16,591 nucleotides of DNA from an uncultured Enterobacter sp. (lineage in GTDB: Bacteria > Pseudomonadota > Gammaproteobacteria > Enterobacterales > Enterobacteriaceae): positions 1 through 16,591 of the forward strand of contig CAMKZP010000023.1 of the NCBI GenBank assembly GCA_946477805.1, in the 5' to 3' direction. The first letter of the stretch is position 1. Every line of letters begins with the position of its first letter. A program made the translations under genes and the position numbers. Shown one piece after another: positions 6,179-13,575 of this stretch. The notes under the pieces are model-generated. The model made no database searches, had not been told where the DNA came from, and saw only the letters and a program-made list of their open reading frames with translations.

Positions 6179-7465
6179 ATGAAAAAACAAAATTTACGCA
6201 GTATGGCGGCGCAGGCCGTCGAGCAAGTTGTTGAACAGGGTCAGTCGCTCAGCAACGTCCTTCCTCCACTGCAGCAAAAAGTTTCTGATAAAGATAAAGC
6301 GCTGCTTCAGGAGCTGTGCTTTGGCGTTCTGCGCACCCTCTCTCAGCTTGAGTGGTTGATCGGCAAGCTGATGTCACGCCCGATGACAGGCAAGCAGCGC
6401 ACCATACATTATTTGATCATGGTAGGTTTCTATCAGCTTCTGCATACCCGCATTCCAGCTCATGCCGCGCTGGCTGAAACGGTTGAGGGCGCCGTTGCGG
6501 TTAAACGGCCTCAGCTCAAAGGGTTGATCAACGGGGTATTACGTCAGTTCCAGCGACAGCAGGACGAACTGCTGGCCGAATTTGCCCTGAGTGAAACACG
6601 TTTCCTCCACCCCGACTGGCTTCTTAAGCGTCTTAAAAAAGCCTATCCACAGCAGTGGAAAGATATTGCTGAAGCCAATAACCAGCGTCCGCCAATGTGG
6701 CTGCGCGTCAATCGCAATCATCATACCCGCGATGCATGGCTGGCATTGCTGGAAGACGCCGGAATGAATGGATTCACCCATGAAGCTTACCCCGATGCCG
6801 TACGTCTGGCCTCCCCTGCACCTGTGCAGGCGCTGCCGGGCTTTGAAGATGGCTGGGTGACAGTGCAGGACGCTTCTGCGCAGGGCTGCATGGCCTGGCT
6901 TGAACCGAAAAATGGTGAGCAAATTCTCGATCTTTGCGCCGCGCCGGGCGGTAAAACCACGCACATTCTGGAAGTGGCTCCGCAGGCCAACGTCATGGCG
7001 GTGGATGTCGATGAGCAGCGCCTGTCACGCGTTTACGACAACCTGAAGCGCCTTGGAATGAAGGCGCAGGTCAAGCAGGGTGACGGACGTAAGCCTGAAG
7101 AGTGGTGCGGCAAAACGCAGTTCGACCGTATTTTGCTGGATGCGCCTTGCTCTGCAACGGGCGTTATCCGACGTCATCCTGATATCAAGTGGTTGCGCCG
7201 CGATCGTGATATTCCTGAGCTTGTTCAGCTGCAATCCGGGATCCTGGATGCCATCTGGCCGCATCTTAAATCAGGCGGAACGCTTGTCTACGCGACGTGT
7301 TCAGTGCTTCCGGAAGAAAACAGTCAGCAGATTGCCGCTTTCCTGAAACGAACCCCTGATGCCGTATTAAGCGAAACAGGAACGCCGGAGTGCCCGGGCC
7401 AGCAAAACCTGCCGGGTGCTGAAGAGGGTGATGGCTTCTTTTACGCTAAGCTAATCAAAGAGTGA
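6179..7465 (+). CDS. rsmB: 16S rRNA (cytosine-C5-967) methyltransferase RsmB
   Basis: RsmB (Sun/Fmu) methylates C967 of 16S rRNA using S-adenosylmethionine. The ATG at 6179 gives 428 aa (429 in E. coli) starting MKKQNLRSMAAQ. A GTG ten codons upstream is inside the fmt terminator stem and is rejected. An N-terminal NusB-like RNA-binding domain (about 5-135) precedes the Rossmann methyltransferase domain. SAM motif I is LDLCAAPGGKTT (250-261). The two RNA m5C cysteines are present: Cys324 in DAPCS and the predicted nucleophile Cys374 in TCSVLPEEN. There is essentially no Shine-Dalgarno before the ATG, so translation may be modest. Confidence 0.97.
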   Translation: MKKQNLRSMAAQAVEQVVEQGQSLSNVLPPLQQKVSDKDKALLQELCFGVLRTLSQLEWLIGKLMSRPMTGKQRTIHYLIMVGFYQLLHTRIPAHAALAETVEGAVAVKRPQLKGLINGVLRQFQRQQDELLAEFALSETRFLHPDWLLKRLKKAYPQQWKDIAEANNQRPPMWLRVNRNHHTRDAWLALLEDAGMNGFTHEAYPDAVRLASPAPVQALPGFEDGWVTVQDASAQGCMAWLEPKNGEQILDLCAAPGGKTTHILEVAPQANVMAVDVDEQRLSRVYDNLKRLGMKAQVKQGDGRKPEEWCGKTQFDRILLDAPCSATGVIRRHPDIKWLRRDRDIPELVQLQSGILDAIWPHLKSGGTLVYATCSVLPEENSQQIAAFLKRTPDAVLSETGTPECPGQQNLPGAEEGDGFFYAKLIKE

Positions 7466-7487
7466 TGTTGAGAACAGGTCACGAGAT

Positions 7488-8864
7488 ATGAAGATTATCA
7501 TTCTGGGTGCAGGACAGGTGGGTGGAACGCTGGCCGAAAATCTGGTTGGCGAAAACAACGATATCACGATTGTCGACACCAATGGCGACCGGCTGCGCGT
7601 TCTGCAGGACAAATTTGACCTTCGTGTTGTACAGGGCCATGGTTCGCATCCGCGCGTTTTACGTGAGGCCGGCGCCGACGATGCAGATATGCTGGTTGCA
7701 GTCACCAGTTCGGACGAAACCAATATGGTTGCATGTCAGGTGGCCTATTCGCTTTTCAACACGCCAAACCGCATCGCCCGCATCCGTTCACCGGACTATG
7801 TCAGGGATGCGGAAAAACTGTTTAATTCGGAAGCGGTACCCATTGATCATCTCATCGCGCCCGAGCAGCTGGTTATCGACAGTATCTATCGTCTGATAGA
7901 ATACCCGGGCGCGCTCCAGGTCGTGAACTTTGCCGAAGGTAAAGTCAGCCTGGCAGTCGTGAAGGCCTACTATGGCGGACCGTTGATCGGAAACGCATTA
8001 TCCACAATGCGCGAGCATATGCCGCATATTGATACCCGCGTCGCGGCCATTTTTCGCCACGACAGGCCCATTCGTCCACAGGGGTCAACGATCGTTGAAG
8101 CGGGCGATGAGGTCTTCTTTATCGCCGCGTCTCAGCACATTCGTGCGGTAATGAGCGAACTCCAGCGCCTTGAAAAACCCTACAAGCGGATTATGTTAGT
8201 CGGTGGAGGGAATATCGGGGCGGGTCTGGCACATCGACTGGAAAAAGACTACAGCGTGAAGTTGATCGAGCGCGATCAGCAACGCGCCTCTGAGCTCGCT
8301 GAAAAGCTGCAAAATACGATCGTATTTTATGGCGATGCGTCGGATCAGGAGCTGCTGGCTGAGGAGCATATCGATCAGGTCGATCTTTTCATCGCGGTTA
8401 CCAACGACGATGAAGCGAATATTATGTCCGCTATGCTCGCCAAGCGCATGGGGGCAAAAAAGGTCATGGTGCTTATTCAGCGCCGTGCCTATGTTGACCT
8501 CGTGCAGGGAAGCGTCATTGATATCGCCATTTCACCACAGCAAGCGACAATCTCCGCACTCCTGAGCCACGTTCGTAAAGCGGATATTGTTGGTGTTTCG
8601 TCACTACGCCGCGGAGTCGCAGAAGCCATTGAAGCCGTCGCGCATGGCGACGAAAGCACTTCACGCGTGGTGGGCCGTTCGATTGATGAAATTAAGCTGC
8701 CGCCGGGCACTATTATCGGGGCCGTAGTACGTGGAAATGATGTCATGATCGCCAATGATAATTTGCGTATCGAGCAAGGCGACCACGTAATTATGTTCCT
8801 TACGGATAAAAAGTTTATTACCGACGTTGAACGTTTATTCCAGCCAAGTCCCTTCTTCCTGTAA
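7488..8864 (+). CDS. trkA: Trk system potassium uptake regulatory protein TrkA
   Basis: TrkA is the peripheral NAD(H)-binding regulatory subunit of the low-affinity K+ transporters TrkG/TrkH, acting on the cytoplasmic face of the inner membrane. The 458 aa equal the E. coli length. It is a tandem RCK protein. The first Rossmann domain has GAGQVG (7-12) and Asp30; the first RCK-C domain is at about 140-225. The second Rossmann domain has GGGNIG (239-244) and Glu261, followed by the second RCK-C at about 370-455. It begins 22 bases after rsmB and is probably co-transcribed. A strong hairpin follows the stop. Confidence 0.98.
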   Translation: MKIIILGAGQVGGTLAENLVGENNDITIVDTNGDRLRVLQDKFDLRVVQGHGSHPRVLREAGADDADMLVAVTSSDETNMVACQVAYSLFNTPNRIARIRSPDYVRDAEKLFNSEAVPIDHLIAPEQLVIDSIYRLIEYPGALQVVNFAEGKVSLAVVKAYYGGPLIGNALSTMREHMPHIDTRVAAIFRHDRPIRPQGSTIVEAGDEVFFIAASQHIRAVMSELQRLEKPYKRIMLVGGGNIGAGLAHRLEKDYSVKLIERDQQRASELAEKLQNTIVFYGDASDQELLAEEHIDQVDLFIAVTNDDEANIMSAMLAKRMGAKKVMVLIQRRAYVDLVQGSVIDIAISPQQATISALLSHVRKADIVGVSSLRRGVAEAIEAVAHGDESTSRVVGRSIDEIKLPPGTIIGAVVRGNDVMIANDNLRIEQGDHVIMFLTDKKFITDVERLFQPSPFFL

Positions 8865-8868
8865 TAAT

Positions 8869-8893
8869 TGGGGTGCCGTGAAAGGGCACCCCA
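8869..8893 (+). terminator. strong hairpin after trkA, possible terminator
   Basis: TGGGGTGCC (8869-8877) and GGCACCCCA (8885-8893) form a 9-bp perfect stem with a 7-base loop, five bases after the trkA stop. There is no immediate T tract (TAATTAACC follows). It may be a weak or factor-assisted terminator, or a 3'-end protecting structure. Confidence 0.55.
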
Positions 8894-8978
8894 TAATTAA
8901 CCATCCCATTGTTAAGCCTTTTATTTTTCATAACGATTATTTATCTCCAATGGCAAATGGCTAATCATTTGTTAAACT

Positions 8979-8984
8979 TATAGT
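8979..8984 (+). promoter_or_regulatory. putative mscL -10 element
   Basis: TATAGT (8979-8984) preceded by CT resembles a sigma-S/sigma-70 -10 box about 25 bases before the mscL ATG. No good -35 is visible at 16-18 bp. A missing -35 would fit the known RpoS-linked expression of E. coli mscL. This is inference. Confidence 0.35.
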
Positions 8985-9009
8985 CGTCAGCTGGCACAAG
9001 GAGAACATA

Positions 9010-9423
9010 ATGAGTTTTATCAAAGAATTTCGCGAATTTGCGATGCGCGGAAATGTGGTGGATTTGGCGGTGGGTGTCATTATTGGTGCAGCGTTCGGTA
9101 AGATCGTATCATCATTAGTTGCCGATATTATCATGCCACCGTTGGGACTATTAATCGGGGGGGTTGACTTCAAACAGTTCGCCGTCACGCTTCGCGATGC
9201 ACAGGGCGATATCCCGGCAGTCGTAATGCATTACGGTGTGTTCATTCAGAATATTTTTGATTTCCTGATTGTAGCATTCGCTATTTTCATGGCCATCAAG
9301 CTTATCAACAAGCTGAACCGCAAGAAAGAAGAGCCGGCTGCCACCCCGCCAGCACCAAGCAAAGAAGAAGTCTTGCTGACTGAGATTCGCGATCTGTTAA
9401 AAGAGCAGAATAACCGCACCTGA
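9010..9423 (+). CDS. mscL: large-conductance mechanosensitive channel MscL
   Basis: This inner-membrane channel is homopentameric in crystal structures. It opens under membrane tension to release solutes during osmotic downshock. The 137 aa compare with 136 in E. coli. The N-terminal amphipathic helix (MSFIKEFREFAMRG) is followed by pore-lining TM1 at about 15-45 with Gly22/Gly26 at the constriction. A periplasmic loop (about 46-74) and TM2 (about 75-100) come next, then the charged C-terminal helix after a Pro/Ala-rich linker. A good AAGGAG (8998-9003) lies six bases before the ATG. The 3' end overlaps the end of arfA on the other strand by 27 bp. Confidence 0.98.
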   Translation: MSFIKEFREFAMRGNVVDLAVGVIIGAAFGKIVSSLVADIIMPPLGLLIGGVDFKQFAVTLRDAQGDIPAVVMHYGVFIQNIFDFLIVAFAIFMAIKLINKLNRKKEEPAATPPAPSKEEVLLTEIRDLLKEQNNRT

Positions 9424-9639
9424 TCGGCAGCTAAAAGCAGGAAGGCCAGTGGTAAATAAGCGATTCGCTTGCTTGCCACTGGCCTCCCAGTTACCCCGTT
9501 TTGCATATTTGTCTTTACGCAGATAACTCCCTTTCCCTTTTTTATTCTTCTCCACTCGCTGTCTGAAAAGCGGGTCATGGAGCAATGCCTCAATGGCGTT
9601 ATCTTTAATTTGGCCTTTAGTGTGCTGATAGCGGCTCAT
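9397..9639 (-). CDS. arfA: alternative ribosome-rescue factor A
   Basis: ArfA recruits RF2 to ribosomes stalled on non-stop mRNA, as a backup to tmRNA. I chose the second of two tandem ATGs (9639), because AGGAG (9649-9645) is five bases from it and E. coli ArfA begins MSRYQHTK. The full frame is 80 aa (72 in E. coli). Residues 1-37 are nearly identical to E. coli, including the basic KNKKGKG. After about residue 65 the tail diverges to a hydrophobic end (GAVILLF). A long hairpin spans codons 52-66. In E. coli the equivalent structure yields truncated non-stop arfA mRNA, so functional ArfA accumulates only when tmRNA fails. The distal tail is probably rarely translated. Confidence 0.92.
   Translation of the reverse strand: MSRYQHTKGQIKDNAIEALLHDPLFRQRVEKNKKGKGSYLRKDKYAKRGNWEASGKQANRLFTTGLPAFSCRSGAVILLF
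9443..9485 (-). promoter_or_regulatory. arfA intragenic hairpin (RNase III / non-stop mRNA element)
   Basis: AGGCCAGTGG (read 9485-9476 on the minus strand) pairs perfectly with CCACTGGCCT (9452-9443). An inner 5-bp stem AAGCG/CGCTT (9470-9466 with 9462-9458) closes a 3-base loop, with a partly paired junction between. It is inside the arfA frame at codons 52-66. In E. coli the homologous structure is a site of mRNA cleavage or termination. It also lies 20 bases after the mscL stop, so it could end transcripts from both sides. Confidence 0.85.
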
Positions 9640-9671
9640 CATTTCTCCTGAGCTTAGTTTATGTCGCCGAA

Positions 9672-9700
9672 AGTGTAGACCCGGGTAAATTGAAAATCAA
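9672..9700 (-). promoter_or_regulatory. putative arfA promoter
   Basis: On the minus strand TTGATT (9700-9695), a 17-bp spacer and TACACT (9677-9672) lie about 30 bases before the arfA ATG. The -35 overlaps the zntR stop codon. Each hexamer matches consensus at 4 of 6 positions. Confidence 0.5.
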
Positions 9701-10128
9701 CAACCCTGCGTTTCAGTTTCTCCGCTGGCTCCCTGCTCGAGGGCTTCGAGTATAGAGCAATACAGGCTGCTGTGCGCGGTGCCGCAGCATGCATCATTCA
9801 ATCTTTGCAGGGATCGCTGCATTGTCTGCAGTTCCTGAATGCGTGCTTCGACTTCATCCAGCCTCGCACGGACGATGCTTTTGGACTCCTGACAGGTATG
9901 ATGTTCCGGATCGATGCGGATCGACAGCAGTTCGCGGATCGATTCCAGCGTGAAGCCGAGCTGCCGTGCATAGCGAATAAAACGCAGACGCTGCAAATCA
10001 TTGTCGGTATAGAGACGAAAGCCACCTTCTGTTCGAATCTCATGATCCATCATCTGCTGCTTTTCGTAGTAACGAATGGTATCCGGCGTTACGTTAGCGA
10101 GCTTTGCGAGTTCACCGATACGATACAT
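9697..10128 (-). CDS. zntR: Zn(II)-responsive MerR-family regulator ZntR
   Basis: ZntR activates zntA (zinc/cadmium/lead efflux ATPase) by distorting its promoter when zinc is bound. It has 143 aa (141 in E. coli). The winged helix-turn-helix runs from MYRIGELAK, followed by the MerR-typical PDTIRYYEK. The dimerisation coiled coil is at about 80-110. The zinc ligands of the E. coli protein are all present: Cys79 (with His76/77 nearby), Cys114/Cys115, His119 and Cys124. A C-terminal Cys143 is also present. The start lies two bases after the yhdN stop, with its AGGAA Shine-Dalgarno inside the yhdN 3' end, so the two are likely co-transcribed. The zntA target is not in this window. Confidence 0.97.
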   Translation of the reverse strand: MYRIGELAKLANVTPDTIRYYEKQQMMDHEIRTEGGFRLYTDNDLQRLRFIRYARQLGFTLESIRELLSIRIDPEHHTCQESKSIVRARLDEVEARIQELQTMQRSLQRLNDACCGTAHSSLYCSILEALEQGASGETETQGC

Positions 10129-10130
10129 AA

Positions 10131-10499
10131 CTATTCCTCACTCATTTTGTGCCGTAGCCTGTCGCCATACTCACCATGCAAAAAGTCAGTATTTATCCCG
10201 GCCTGGCGAAGCTTAAGTTCTGTTAACGCCAGTTTTCGGCTGATTTCATTATGCCGCGGATCCTCTTTGCGAACACTTTTTAGCAGGTCGGCAAGCTCGA
10301 CCGCTTCTCTTCTCTGCTCAAGCTCTGGAGGCAAACAACCCGCATTTTTAAGTAAGCGATACCCGGCACGCAATTCAGGTGGAATATGCGAATCATCCTC
10401 AAGCACAAGCGGTTTACCGCTTCCAGGAAGATTTTCAAATTCGCCTTTACGTTGGGCATCACTGATATGGCGTTCTACCCACTGATCGAGCAACCACAT
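10131..10499 (-). CDS. yhdN: DUF1992 (DnaJ-homologue-C28 conserved domain) protein YhdN
   Basis: This is a 122-residue cytoplasmic protein of unknown function, the same length as E. coli YhdN. The start at 10499 (MWLLDQWVERHI) is supported by GGAG six bases upstream. An upstream in-frame ATG (10532) adds eleven unrelated residues. The N-terminal half shows the family signature GEFENLPGSGKPL (about 19-31) and PPELRAGYRLLKNAG; the C-terminal half is helical and charged. There is no J-domain HPD motif, so it is not itself a DnaJ. A lone TACAAT box (10540-10535, minus) without a clear -35 could be its promoter. It precedes zntR by two bases. Confidence 0.93.
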   Translation of the reverse strand: MWLLDQWVERHISDAQRKGEFENLPGSGKPLVLEDDSHIPPELRAGYRLLKNAGCLPPELEQRREAVELADLLKSVRKEDPRHNEISRKLALTELKLRQAGINTDFLHGEYGDRLRHKMSEE

Positions 10500-10564
10500 G
10501 ATGAACTCCAGCGATGTCGATAAAAGATACAAACATTGTAGAGAGGTAGGGATACGGCGGATAT

Positions 10565-10592
10565 AAAAAAACCCGCCGAGGCGGGTTTTTTT
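10565..10592 (-). terminator. intrinsic terminator of the alpha operon
   Basis: A GC-rich stem ACCCGC/GCGGGT (10571-10576 and 10581-10586) with loop CGAG is flanked by seven A and seven T residues. On the minus strand it ends in TTTTTTT, 14 bases after the rplQ stop. This is a textbook rho-independent terminator and is symmetrical enough to work in both directions. Confidence 0.95.
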
Positions 10593-10605
10593 ACGTTACT
10601 GCAGA

Positions 10606-10992
10606 TTACTCTGCAGCAGCTTCTGCTTTCGATTCAGAACGATCAACCAGCTCGATGTAAGCCATCGGAGCGTTGTCGCCTGCACGGAAGCCACACTTCA
10701 GAATACGAGTGTAACCACCTGCACGGCTCGCGAAACGCGGACCCAGTTCGTTAAACAGTTTTGCCACGATCTCGTTATCACGAGTACGGGCGAATGCCAG
10801 ACGACGATTAGCAACGCTGTCAGTCTTGGCAAGAGTAATCAGCGGCTCAACTACGCGACGCAGCTCTTTCGCTTTAGGCAGGGTCGTCTTGATGATCTCA
10901 TGACGAACCAGTGAACCTGCCATGTTGCGGAACATAGCCTGGCGATGGCTGCTGTTGCGGTTCAGTTGACGACCACTCTTACGATGGCGCAT
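10606..10992 (-). CDS. rplQ: 50S ribosomal protein bL17
   Basis: This is a large-subunit protein near the peptide exit tunnel. It has 128 aa against 127 in E. coli, the extra residue falling in the acidic/alanine-rich tail (SESKAEAAAE). It starts MRHRKSGRQLNRNSSHRQAM, and the core contains GGYTRILKCGFRAGDNAPMAYIEL, both highly conserved in form. It is the last gene of the alpha operon, 40 bases after rpoA and just before the terminator. Confidence 0.98.
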   Translation of the reverse strand: MRHRKSGRQLNRNSSHRQAMFRNMAGSLVRHEIIKTTLPKAKELRRVVEPLITLAKTDSVANRRLAFARTRDNEIVAKLFNELGPRFASRAGGYTRILKCGFRAGDNAPMAYIELVDRSESKAEAAAE

Positions 10993-11032
10993 GACCTTAT
11001 CCTTCTCAGTAAAACCTTAACCTGTGATCCGG

Positions 11033-12022
11033 TTACTCGTCAGCAATGCTTGCTGGTGGCCAGTTTTCCAGGCGCATGCCCAGAGACAGACCACGTGAAG
11101 CCAGCACGTCTTTAATCTCAGTAAGAGATTTTTTACCCAGGTTCGGCGTTTTCAGCAACTCAACCTCGGTACGCTGTACCAGATCACCGATATAGTGGAT
11201 AGCTTCTGCCTTGAGGCAGTTAGCAGAGCGGACAGTCAATTCGAGATCGTCAACAGGGCGCAGCAGGATCGGATCGAATTCTGGTTTCTCTTCTTTCACT
11301 TCCGGCTGACGTACATCACGTAAGTCAACGAAAGCTTCCAGTTGTTCTGCCAGGATGGTAGCCGCACGACGAATCGCCTCTTCAGGATCGATTGTGCCGT
11401 TGGTTTCCATTTCGATGACCAGCTTGTCCAGGTCGGTACGCTGTTCTACACGCGCTGCTTCAACATTGTAGGCAATACGCTCTACAGGGCTGTAGCATGC
11501 GTCGACCAGCAGACGGCCGATTGGGCGCTCATCTTCTTCCGAATGAATTCGGGCAGAAGCCGGCACATAACCACGACCGCGCTGAACTTTGATACGCATG
11601 CTAATAGCTGCGTTCTCATCGGTCAGGTGGCAGATCACGTGCTGCGGCTTGACGATTTCAACATCACCGTCGTGGGTGATGTCGGCTGCAGTCACAGGGC
11701 CAATGCCAGATTTATTCAGAGTAAGAATAACTTCATCTTTACCCTGAACTCTCACCGCCAGCCCTTTCAGGTTGAGCAGGATTTCAAGGATATCTTCCTG
11801 AACGCCTTCTTTGGTGCTGTACTCATGAAGTACACCATCAATCTCAACCTCGGTCACCGCGCAACCCGGCATCGATGAGAGCAGAATACGGCGCAGTGCG
11901 TTACCCAGAGTATGGCCAAAGCCACGCTCTAAAGGCTCAAGGGTCACCTTGGCGTGCGTCGAACTCACTTGCTCGATATCTACCAGGCGCGGTTTTAGAA
12001 ACTCTGTCACAGAACCCTGCAT
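11033..12022 (-). CDS. rpoA: DNA-directed RNA polymerase alpha subunit
   Basis: The alpha subunit dimerises to start RNA polymerase assembly and its C-terminal domain contacts UP elements and activators. The 329 aa equal the E. coli length. The N-terminal domain (about 1-235) includes the dimer/assembly segment [20 protein letters not shown] flexible linker (about 236-248) leads to the C-terminal domain with its helix-hairpin-helix. Arg265, the main UP-element contact, is present in VRSANCLK, as are the [10 protein letters not shown] segment and the acidic C terminus. It lies 25 bases after rpsD in the alpha operon. The UP element in front of the rrn promoter at the left edge of this window would be one target. 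Confidence 0.99.
11052..11059 (+). other. Chi octamer (GCTGGTGG) on the plus strand
   Basis: Exact octamer inside the end of rpoA, opposite in orientation to the two near the left end. Confidence 0.6.
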
Positions 12023-12047
12023 TGTGTCCTCTCTTTGGTACTAAGCT

Positions 12048-12668
12048 TTACTTGGAGTAAAGCTCGACGATCAGGTGTTCGTTAATGTCCGCAGACAGAT
12101 CAGAACGTTCTGGCTGACGCTTGAACGTACCTTCCATCTTGCCAGCATCAACTTCCAGCCAGGTTGGCTTTTCACGCTGCTCAGCCAGCTCCAGAGCGGC
12201 TTTCACGCGAGATTGCTTTTTCGCTTTCTCACGAATGCTAACCACGTCATTCGCTTTAACCTGATAAGAAGCGATGTTAACAACACGACCGTTTACCATG
12301 ATTGCTTTGTGGCTAACCAACTGGCGTGATTCAGCACGGGTAGCGCCGAAGCCCATACGGTATACAACGTTGTCCAGACGACCTTCCAGCAGGGCCAGCA
12401 GATTTTCACCTGTGTTGCCTTTCAGACGTGCTGCTTCTTTATAGTAGTTACGGAACTGACGCTCCAGCACACCGTAGATACGGCGAACTTTCTGCTTTTC
12501 ACGCAACTGCACACCATAGTCAGACAGACGCGGTTTACGCGCACCGTGCTGGCCAGGAGCTTGTTCAATTTTACACTTGGTATCGATCGCGCGAACGCCA
12601 GACTTAAGGAATAAGTCGGTGCCCTCACGACGGCTCAGCTTGAGCTTAGGACCCAAATATCTTGCCAT
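12048..12668 (-). CDS. rpsD: 30S ribosomal protein uS4
   Basis: This is a primary 16S rRNA-binding protein that starts 30S assembly and binds the 5' domain. It is also the translational repressor of the alpha operon through the pseudoknot in front of rpsM. The 206 aa equal E. coli S4. The N terminus is MARYLGPKLKLSRREG, and the S4 RNA-binding domain is at about 96-156, including the GFGATRAESRQLVSHKAI segment. A single Cys32 is conserved. It lies 33 bases after rpsK and 25 before rpoA. No ram-type change can be called by eye. Confidence 0.99.
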   Translation of the reverse strand: MARYLGPKLKLSRREGTDLFLKSGVRAIDTKCKIEQAPGQHGARKPRLSDYGVQLREKQKVRRIYGVLERQFRNYYKEAARLKGNTGENLLALLEGRLDNVVYRMGFGATRAESRQLVSHKAIMVNGRVVNIASYQVKANDVVSIREKAKKQSRVKAALELAEQREKPTWLEVDAGKMEGTFKRQPERSDLSADINEHLIVELYSK

Positions 12669-12701
12669 TTTCTATCTCCAACTAACCTAAAAAACGGAGC
12701 G

Positions 12702-13091
12702 TTATACGCGACGTTTTTTCGGCGGACGACAACCGTTATGAGGGATCGGAGTCACATCAGTAATATTCGTGATGCGGAAACCAGCGGCGTTCAGAGCGCG
12801 AACAGTAGATTCACGACCCGGACCCGGACCTTTAACCATAACTTCCAGATTCTTGATGCCGTATTCTTTTACGGCTTCTGCGCAACGCTCTGCTGCAACC
12901 TGAGCTGCGAACGGAGTGGATTTGCGAGAACCACGGAAACCGGAACCACCGGCTGTTGCCCAACCCAAAGCGTTACCCTGACGATCAGTAATAGTAACGA
13001 TGGTGTTGTTGAAAGAAGCATGGATATGAGCCACGCCGTCAGAGACTTGTTTTCTTACACGTTTACGTGCACGAACTGGTGCCTTTGCCAT
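12702..13091 (-). CDS. rpsK: 30S ribosomal protein uS11
   Basis: This 30S platform protein lies near the E-site/mRNA exit path. The 129 aa equal E. coli S11. It starts MAKAPVRARKRVRKQVSDG, contains VTITDRQGNALGWATAGGSGFRGSRKSTP in form, and has the conserved end PIPHNGCRPPKKRRV. It lies 16 bases after rpsM within the alpha operon. Confidence 0.99.
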   Translation of the reverse strand: MAKAPVRARKRVRKQVSDGVAHIHASFNNTIVTITDRQGNALGWATAGGSGFRGSRKSTPFAAQVAAERCAEAVKEYGIKNLEVMVKGPGPGRESTVRALNAAGFRITNITDVTPIPHNGCRPPKKRRV

Positions 13092-13107
13092 TATTCAATC
13101 ACCCCGA

Positions 13108-13464
13108 TTATTTCTTGATCGGTTTGCGCGGACCCTTACGGGTACGTGCGTTGGTCTTAGTACGCTGACCGCGCACTGGCAGACCACGACGATGACGCAA
13201 ACCGCGATAGCAACCAAGATCCATCAGGCGCTTGATGCTCATGCTGATTTCACGGCGCAGATCACCTTCAACGACAAATTTGGCAACTTCGTCACGCAGC
13301 GTGTCGATTTGTTCTTCAGACAGCTCACTGATCTTAACATCTTCAGCGATACCCGCTGCAGCCAGAATGGCCTTAGAACGGGTCTTGCCGACACCGTAGA
13401 TCGAAGTTAATGCGATCACGGCATGTTTCTGATCAGGAATGTTAATGCCTGCTATACGGGCCAC
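13108..13464 (-). CDS. rpsM: 30S ribosomal protein uS13
   Basis: This 30S head protein contacts the 50S subunit (bridges B1a/B1b) and the P-site tRNA through its basic C-terminal tail. The 118 aa equal E. coli S13. It begins at a GTG (13464) with AGGAG just upstream, and both lie within the S4-responsive pseudoknot. The helical N-terminal domain includes GVGKTRSKAIL. The tail ends TNARTRKGPRKPIKK. It is the first gene of the alpha operon, so its initiation controls the expression of S11 and S4 downstream. Confidence 0.99.
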   Translation of the reverse strand: MARIAGINIPDQKHAVIALTSIYGVGKTRSKAILAAAGIAEDVKISELSEEQIDTLRDEVAKFVVEGDLRREISMSIKRLMDLGCYRGLRHRRGLPVRGQRTKTNARTRKGPRKPIKK

Positions 13465-13518
13465 TATGCACTCCTACTATTTAATATGTACGCACCATGC
13501 TGAAAAGCCCGTTTTCAG
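13457..13518 (-). promoter_or_regulatory. S4 autoregulatory pseudoknot in the alpha operon leader
   Basis: Read on the minus strand, CTGAAAA (13518-13512) and TTTTCAG (13506-13500) form a stem around the loop CGGGC (13511-13507). That loop is complementary to GCCCG (13461-13457) in the first codons of rpsM. The GTG start and its AGGAG lie in between. This matches the E. coli alpha-mRNA pseudoknot, where S4 binding traps the 30S initiation complex in an inactive state. Confidence 0.88.
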
Positions 13519-13552
13519 GATACTCAAATGGAAACGTACAGACATACAAAAG

Positions 13553-13575
13553 ATTGGCTGGCTAATCTAGCCAGC
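13553..13575 (-). terminator. hairpin between spc and alpha operons
   Basis: GCTGGCTA and TAGCCAGC (13557-13564 and 13568-13575) form a perfect 8-bp stem with a 3-base loop. On the minus strand it is followed by CAATCTTTTG, a poor T tract. It lies 36 bases after the rpmJ stop region and overlaps the alpha -10 and start. It may be a weak spc terminator with read-through. Confidence 0.45.

Noticed and set aside
8869..9009. Possible REP, ERIC or other interspersed repeat in the trkA-mscL gap
   Set aside because: Only a single simple hairpin is present; no repeated copy or known REP/ERIC signature was seen anywhere in the window.
9246..9593. 115-codon minus-strand frame overlapping arfA and mscL
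   Set aside because: It is out of frame with the clearly conserved arfA and covers mscL antisense; no supporting start site.
9772..10485. 237-codon plus-strand frame opposite zntR and yhdN
   Set aside because: Both minus-strand genes are clearly real. The frame crosses their junction and has no recognisable domain or ribosome site.
11342..11878. 178-codon plus-strand frame inside rpoA
   Set aside because: Antisense shadow of a highly conserved gene; low-complexity composition and no start signal.
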